64,000 nucleotides of DNA from Batillaria attramentaria. Its lineage: Eukaryota > Mollusca > Gastropoda > Batillariidae. The notes below the pieces were generated by a model. The model saw nothing but the letters and a program-made list of their open reading frames with translations, had not been told where the DNA came from and ran no database searches. The translations under genes and the position numbers were made by a program. Position 1 is the first letter of the stretch. The number at the start of each line of letters is the position of its first letter. The stretch covers positions 1,201,501 to 1,265,500 of the forward strand of contig JACVVK020000032.1 of NCBI GenBank assembly GCA_018292915.2, in the 5' to 3' direction. Shown here piece by piece: positions 58,160 through 64,000 of this stretch.

Positions 58160-58357
58160 TGTCTGCATCCGCACATAAATTACATTTGCACGATGAGTGT
58201 GCTATGTGACGGCGTATTAATGAACTCACTAACGTGGCAGCATATAATATGTGATAAGGACAGAACTTATAAAAGCACGCAAAACGCGCTGGTCGGCCTG
58301 TGTTCTGCTGGGGTGCGGTTTGCTGAACCTGTCTGCCTGTGTGACTTACACTCGAAG
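58160..58357 (+). promoter_or_regulatory. Promoter and 5' noncoding exon of sulfotransferase-like gene 2
   Basis: A TATAAAA box lies at 58268-58274. About 30 bp on begins a stretch conserved with 48385-48463, ending in the donor GAAG|GTAAGCTTTG at 58357. No ATG lies in the predicted exon. The coding exon starts 3.5 kb downstream at 61899. Confidence 0.6.
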
Positions 58358-59151
58358 GTAAGCTTTGTAGGCAGAGAGAGAAGAACTCATATTTTAGGAG
58401 CAAATTACATTTTCAGGAAAACCATTTTACGCAAAAAAAGTGTAAACTGTAACAGAGCCGACGCACTGCTTATCAACTGGAATCGTGCAGTTACGAACTC
58501 GCTGTGAGCTACATGTTTGTGTCAAAACGTTTGTCACAGTCATGCATACAACAATGCTGTGGAAAACTTTCCAACAATTTTAACTTAAGTAAATGAACAC
58601 ACAAACACAGCGGTAAGGGCAACGGACTACCTTGTAAATGACGATATATATACAGACCCATACGCTTAAGTCAAACACGCTTAAGTCGAACTTCGAATAC
58701 GTCGAAGCAAAAAGTTTTTCCCGGCAAAACTTGCTCTTTGTATGACTAAATTTTCCACGGATAAGTCGAACGAGTACTCAAAAACGGATAAGTCAAAACT
58801 CGGTTATGTCAAACGGAATCTGCAATTTTAGCCTCGGATAAGTCGTACCAGTCGCTGGCACGGGAATTTCTTTTTGTCCTTCTGATGCATCAGCGCCAAA
58901 ACACGGCTTGCACAGAGATTTAACATTTTCCGTGCAAGTACAAGTTGACAGTGTATGTGTCCTGCGGGCCTTAGGGCTGGTTATCTTGGGTGGTAGAACA
59001 CGAAATTGGCGAGAAACACGTGCAAGAACAGAGCTTGGTGTGAGATCTGACCCTGTGCCCCTGATCTGTGAGGTTTTCTGTCACCAGTGTTAAGAAGATG
59101 ATTTGCCGTCGGTTTCGAAGGGTAAGCAGTGAGTTATTCCTGGTGTGTGAA

Positions 59152-59152
<1 letters not shown>

Positions 59153-59201
<49 letters not shown>

Positions 59202-59210
59202 AAGAGAGAG
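59153..59210. repeat. (GT)n(GA)n microsatellite
   Basis: GT to 59190, then GA. Confidence 0.95.
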
Positions 59211-59317
59211 TTTGACGGTTGATGCCGTTAGAGTTGGATCTTTCTGCTATTTGACTGCGTGTGTTTATATGACGTTGCACTAGAATTTATTGAGCATATA
59301 CGATCATATGACTGCGA

Positions 59318-59320
59318 ACG

Positions 59321-59365
<45 letters not shown>

Positions 59366-59380
59366 GCGCGCGCACACACA
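59318..59380. repeat. (CG)n(CA)n(CG)n(CA)n tract
   Basis: Alternating purine-pyrimidine throughout, with two CG blocks. Confidence 0.95.
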
Positions 59381-59685
59381 GGCACAGATGACGCTGCTGA
59401 TCTTAAAAGCAGAATAAGAGTCAGTGAAACTAGAAAAGAAGAAGAAAACATAAGCTGGAAACTTATCACCGTTTGGTGCCAGACAGCTTTCATGTCAGAA
59501 CGAAACAGTCATCAGAAGAACTTGGCTTTCTAATTCCTCTGCATTGCATGTGTGACTATGGTAAGACCAAGCCAATACTCTGAACTGAAAGTGAACTCAA
59601 AGTGAACAAAATAGCTACGGAGATTCGATGATATGGCAGCTTACACGAGCGTATTGAATATAACAAATCCTAGCAGTAAGGCTCA

Positions 59686-59878
59686 GTATAGTTCGCACCC
59701 CTGGGCCGTACTGGGCAAACTATTCAAACGCATCCACACTCGTTTAGTAGAGTTTGCCTGCTTATATCGATTTAGGGTTAGATTTAGGGTTGGGGTTACC
59801 TTGTGGTTGTGCTATGTTGTTCAGACGGTCGCAGTGCATTTACAGCAGGTGCAAATGACACAAGGGGGCGAACTATAC
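59686..59878. mobile_element. 193-bp MITE nested in the pogo-like element
   Basis: GTATAGTTCGC at the left and GCGAACTATAC at the right are exact inverted repeats, with CCCCT/AGGGG just inside. The interior includes GATTTAGGGTTAGATTTAGG. Confidence 0.75.
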
Positions 59879-60286
59879 CAACGCAGCAGCAGTAAGTTCA
59901 TGTTGACCAGGGAAAGTAAATTTCAGTTTCCAAATCGAATCAGGGGGTGAAAAGGTGCAACTCGCTTAACTCGAAGCTAGAGTCGAAATTCGACCTTATC
60001 CGTCGTCACGGATAAGTCATACTTCGGATACGTCGAACAAAAATCCATTTCCCCTGCGAATTCGACTTAAGCGTGTTCGACTGTATATATATATATAGCC
60101 CTATAGTTATGCATATATATTTGTGCCATCCATGATCACAGTTTTTGTACTGGCAAATGCCAATGCGAATATAAGCATACATACAGTAAAACGAATACAG
60201 TTAAAATAGCTAAAGTGTGTAAGGCAATCAGTGTACATGTGTCCATTGTCTGACTGAAACATATATAGCAATAACAGTAGACTGTC

Positions 60287-60312
60287 CACTCCCCCCCCCC
60301 CCCCCCCCCCAA
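60287..60312. repeat. C20 homopolymer
   Basis: C run followed by AA. Confidence 0.95.
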
Positions 60313-60467
60313 GGAAGCACTTAGTACTACAAAGAACTGTTCTTACCGTGCACTTTCTTCTGTAATGCATACCATCATCATTTTGTTTTTGATTAAAGTT
60401 ACTGATGACCGTGATGACCAGTGAGAACATATATGTATAATTATTCCTGTGTACCCATACTTAAAAG

Positions 60468-60650
60468 GGGAGCCGGGGTGGCCGAATGGTAGAGCGTTGG
60501 ACTCTCAATGCTCGGGTCGTGAGTTCGAATCCCGCCGGCTGGGGCCAAATATTTGTGCTGGCCTTTTTTCTCGTTGCCCCGTCTTTGATATCACCCTTAT
60601 GTGGTGGAAAAGGACGTTAAACTCCCAAACACCCACCCCACCCCCATACT
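60468..60650 (+). mobile_element. SINE C, well-preserved tRNA head
   Basis: GGTGGCCGAATGGTAGAGCG (box A) and GTGAGTTCGAATCCCGCC (box B) give a tRNA-like head of about 75 bp. The body is TGCTGGCCTTTTTTCTCGTT and the tail GACGTTAAACTCCC. The lack of a variable arm and the attached body mark it as a SINE. Confidence 0.85.
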
Positions 60651-60699
60651 TAAAAAATGAATTAAAAAACAAAAACAAAAACAAAAAAAACTTTCCAAC

Positions 60700-61790
60700 A
60701 AATGCGCTGAATCCGTACATCAGAATCAGTCACCTGGGACACAATATAGCGTCTAAAAGCCATTGTGGTGATTCTGGATGGCGTATATGTTGTTCTTCGT
60801 ACGTAAAAGAACACTGCGTCCTGAGCAGACGTTGTTTGGTTGCGGACTGAAGACCAGCTGGACGGCGCTGATTGGTGACTATGTTCAGAAGATATGTCGA
60901 GTCCATGTCTGTTCCGGAACGGAACGCAGGCTCACAGAAAGTCGCATTTCTCTAATATTGGAAGCCACAAAGTCACGAAAACGGTTGCGATGGTCAAATA
61001 AAGCATCCTTCTGTCTGGCAAAGAACCTTAGAGAATCGACAGCAGCAGTTTTTCATATCAGCGGGATGACGAATATAGAGGCTTTAACGTTCTACTTTAC
61101 AAGCTTTTCCCCAAGTTCGTGCGACCCTTTCGTTTTCTAACAGGATTTCTAAGGCTGTTGGAGTTATTTTCCCCAAACCGGCCACTGGCTTTCTTCCCTT
61201 CATAATATAATAAATCTTGAAGAAGGGGATGAGTAATTAAAGCTGGGAGAGGGGACAAACTGAACACTGGAAAACAGTGAAAATGGATCAGTTCCTTTCC
61301 GTATTCCACAGTAAAGGCCAGTGCACACACTGAATGCCTGCAGCGAGCTCGCACTCTTGCCGAGTGGATTTTCTGTTCACACAATACCAGCGTGCACTGG
61401 GCGGACTGCGCTGCCGGCCTGGCGCTGGACAATACACAAAGCGTGATAGCGCGCGATTCAGCGGCGGTTGGCTGGCATGGCGTGTGCAAAAGCCTCTCAC
61501 AGGTGACATACGTGGCGACAGCGTCCCAGGGCAGTGCCCCTGGCGAGCGGATTTGGCGAGTGTATTTTACCGCTGCAAAATCGTCACGTGTGACAGAGGT
61601 TTAATAAACGGTTGAGGAGCTGGATCAGTCGAATTGGTAGTGCATATCACACAAACTGGCCATCTCAGTCGGCTCCCAGTGAAATATACACACGATGATG
61701 AGTGATGATGATGACCATAGCTGTACAGCGCTGCCTACATTTCCATGCAGCAGTTGTTCACGGCGCATTAGGCATGGGGGTGATGGTGGT
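60700..61790. other. Intergenic / 5' intron DNA of sulfotransferase-like gene 2
   Basis: No gene recognised. 61320-61620 is GC-rich and has open frames on both strands, but none resembles a known family. Confidence 0.4.
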
Positions 61791-61898
61791 GGGAAAGGAG
61801 AGAGAGAGAGGGGGGGGGGGTACAGGGAAAAAGAAGAAATATGAAAAATGTGAGAAGAGATGTGACTCTAGGTTTTGCCTGAACACGTGCACTTCCAG

Positions 61899-61997
61899 AT
61901 GACTGCAAAGCAGAAGCGGATTCTCCTTTGGGCGACACCTCGCACCCGATCGTCCCTGATGTGCCGAGTAATGATGAATACAGGCAGGTCATACAAG
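61899..61997 (+). CDS. Sulfotransferase-like protein, tandem copy 2, first coding exon
   Basis: A 99-bp exon of the same length and phase as 49706-49804. It encodes MTAKQKRILLWATPRTRSSL, then MCRVMMNTGRSYK, differing from copy 1 at only four residues, all in or before the P-loop. The acceptor (ACTTCCAG) directly precedes the ATG, and the donor GTAAAG is identical. The 100 bp upstream also match copy 1 (AGAAGAGAT, TGCCTGAACAC). The remaining exons are not found before the window ends, so this gene is partial here. Confidence 0.85.
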
Positions 61998-62021
61998 GTA
62001 AAGCAAATACAGACAAGATGG

Positions 62022-62105
62022 CCACCAGCCCAATATGTTGTTTCCATTCAGTGACCTGCTGTAGTCACAGTCGTAGTCGTTGTGTCATGTATGCTGCCCG
62101 CGCGC
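62022..62105 (+). repeat. Interspersed repeat R2, copy 2
   Basis: Inverted relative to 46560-46672. It lies just after the copy 2 exon. Confidence 0.7.
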
Positions 62106-62413
62106 ACACGCCGAACGCAAGCTCTCTGACATCAAGCATGCTGACATAAAGAAAGTACTGGAAACCCTTTCCGTGCCTCTATGCGCTTGCAAAAACCCCA
62201 AACGCATGAGGTCGTGTTAGCTCGCCTAGCTGGTTGACGTCACTAACTTTTTGACGTATGCGAGGTTCTACATGGGTGAATGGATTCTTGTAACAGTCGT
62301 GCCCCCTTGACAGAGTTACTTCCAGCAGGCCTGACTGACAGACGATTGCTTACTGGTATCGGAGAAGAGACTCTCTCTCCCTCTCTCTTCAGTAGACGCG
62401 CACGCGCGCGAGG

Positions 62414-62414
<1 letters not shown>

Positions 62415-62482
<68 letters not shown>
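62415..62482. repeat. (CA)n microsatellite with CG lead
   Basis: About 68 bp of CA preceded by CGCGCACGCGCGCG. Confidence 0.95.
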
Positions 62483-62488
<6 letters not shown>

Positions 62489-62619
62489 TGCTTCTGAGTG
62501 TGAGTCAGTGGCTAAAACGAAACCCACTACAGAAATTCCTGCTTTCCACGTATTGTAGAGACTGATCGCGAAAACCCACTGCATTTAGATGCAAAATAAT
62601 TTCTAGACCATCCCAGAAC

Positions 62620-62880
62620 ATGCTGGTGCAGTAACGTCAGTAGATTACGTCACCTTGGAAAGATTTCGAACCTTTCAGTAGGCTGAGGAATGTTCTAGAT
62701 CTGACCTGTTCGGCATGTAAGCAGCCCTGCACGGCGTTCTGGGTTCTTCTTCTTTCATGAATTTGTTCTCCGCGCATCTTCTGTTAATAAAGTATTGGAG
62801 TTGTATTCTGTTGTATCCCGTGTCTTCTCTGCGATTGCACGAAGATGGTGACATAGTAGAAGTAAAATACAACACCACGT
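62620..62880 (+). mobile_element. Possible LTR end with primer-binding-like site
   Basis: TTAATAAAGTATTGG resembles an LTR poly(A) region and is followed by GAAGATGGTGACATAG, which is placed like a primer-binding site. No gag or pol frame follows, so this is a weak call. Confidence 0.25.
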
Positions 62881-63167
62881 CTCCAAACAGAGGAATTCGG
62901 AAAGAAAGTGGCGAAACACCCCCAAGAAAAAACAGCATCACGTCAATCAATTATGACGCACTTACTTTACGTCAGTGCGCGTGCGTCTCTTCTTCGATGT
63001 TTGTGAGGCGTGTGGCTTGTAGAGGAAATGTGCTGTGAGTACAAATTTTCGAGTCAACTGACGATAACGGCTGCAGGGAATTTTTCTAATTTTTTTAGTA
63101 TATTTTTGATGGCACCCCAGACTCATTACCTATGTATAGTAAGAGTGATTTTGAGATCTAAAATGGG

Positions 63168-64000
63168 TTCTCCAGTACTTTCATGAGGTATGGGTTACGT
63201 CAAAAGTATAGCAGCGACTACCTCCAAAATCCACCCTGTTTAGAGTCCGTATTTGTGCTATCCATTTCCAAAAACTGGAGTGATTTAGATAAATATTACG
63301 CCTTTAAACGCCAGAAAGCCAACTTTTCTGAAAAGGGCAATAACTCGCAAATCATGTGTGCAATCGTACCTGGATCGGGCCATCTATTCAAAGATCTTGA
63401 TTCATTAAGAAACCCCAAATTTGAAATCGATCGGTTGAGTATTTTCGGAGATATAGGCATCTGAATGGATTCTCCAGCACTTTCATGAGGTACGGTTTAC
63501 GTCAAAAGTATCAGAGCGACTACCTTCAAAATTCACTCTCTTTAGAGTCCGTATTCATGCTATCCATGTCCCAAAACTGGAGTGATTTAGATAAATATTA
63601 CGCCTTTGAACGCCAGAAAGCCAACTTTTCTAAAAAGGGGGATAACTCGCAAATCATGTGTGCAATCCTACCTGGATCGGGCCGTCTGTTCAAGAATCTT
63701 GATTCATTAAGAAACTCAAAATTTGAAATCGATCGGTTCAGTATTTTCGGAGATACAGGCATCTGAACTGGGTTCACATGCAATGTCAACTGAGGTACGG
63801 TTTACGTGAAAACTGTAACAGTGACTATTTCCTACTAGTCAGCCTGTTCAGAATCCGTATTCATGCTATCTACTGCCAAAAAAAAGAAGAAGAGTGATTT
63901 AAGTAAATATTACGCCTGTAAACGACAGACAACCAACTTGTCTCAAAAGGGCGATAACTCCCAAATCACTTAAGCAGTCATCACACGCTGGGTTGCTCTA
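63168..64000 (+). repeat. 302-bp-period tandem repeat, continues past window
   Basis: Two full units (63183 and 63485 onward) and a third, more diverged partial unit. Each starts TGAGGTA(T/C)GG(G/T)TTACGT and includes GATTTAGATAAATATTACGC and GATAACTCGCAAATCATGTG. The first two units each encode an open 93-residue frame, but the third has indels. Confidence 0.93.

Larger units (their letters stand above)
58653..60083. mobile_element. Pogo/Tigger-like non-autonomous DNA transposon
   Basis: The ends contain ACGCTTAAGTCGAAC and GTTCGACTTAAGCGT-like words (right end TTCGACTTAAGCGTG, then TTCGACTG), with multiple GATAAGTCG(A/T)A words inside both ends. TA flanks both sides. No transposase frame recognised. 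The interior contains a GT/GA repeat, a CG/CA tract and a nested MITE. Confidence 0.7.

Noticed and set aside
60468..60545. Possible tRNA gene
   Set aside because: A and B boxes are present but the stems are imperfect, it is joined to a SINE body, and a second decayed copy exists at 52.5 kb.
61097..61615. Overlapping 90-130-codon ORFs in GC-rich DNA
   Set aside because: Open on both strands, no known family, no splice support.

Overview
This is eukaryotic nuclear DNA, gene-rich and intron-rich, with many (CA)n and homopolymer tracts, tRNA-headed SINEs, LINEs whose tails are (ATT)n, small CAGGG-ended DNA transposons and a mariner element. Protein sequences and repeat style point to a lophotrochozoan, most likely a marine gastropod mollusc. 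The species cannot be fixed from the sequence alone.

Layout, left to right. Coilin (minus, C-terminal exon outside the window) lies head-to-head with RRN3, the Pol I initiation factor (plus). RRN3 converges on NTAN1, the N-terminal asparagine amidohydrolase (minus). NTAN1 diverges from RPSA, ribosomal protein uS2 (plus). An amun-like HhH protein (minus) sits head-to-head with TEPSIN, the AP-4 accessory protein (plus), with only 376 bp between their start codons. From about 46 kb the DNA is repeat-rich. It holds a sulfotransferase-like gene (plus), a small MLRQ/NDUFA4-family gene (plus), an orphan last exon of a short-chain dehydrogenase (minus), and the first coding exon of a second, tandemly duplicated sulfotransferase-like gene (plus). 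The window ends in a 302-bp-period tandem repeat. Gene models were built by hand: introns follow GT-AG and reading frame is kept across nearly all junctions. One TEPSIN junction does not keep phase.

The genes do not form a pathway, although several serve RNA or ribosome production (coilin, RRN3, RPSA). RRN3 and NTAN1 are also neighbours in human 16p13.11, so this pair looks like old microsynteny. I found no CRISPR array, intact tRNA, rRNA gene or clearly new defence or biosynthetic system. The most notable material is how mobile DNA and simple repeats sit against splice sites. Two LINE insertions touch splice donors and two acceptors have (TG)n in place of the pyrimidine tract. There are also nested MITEs with readable insertion order, a 1.6-kb composite insertion carrying a 235-bp G tract, a 300-bp-arm inverted repeat in the probable first RPSA intron, and a duplicated promoter plus 5' exon in the sulfotransferase-like pair.
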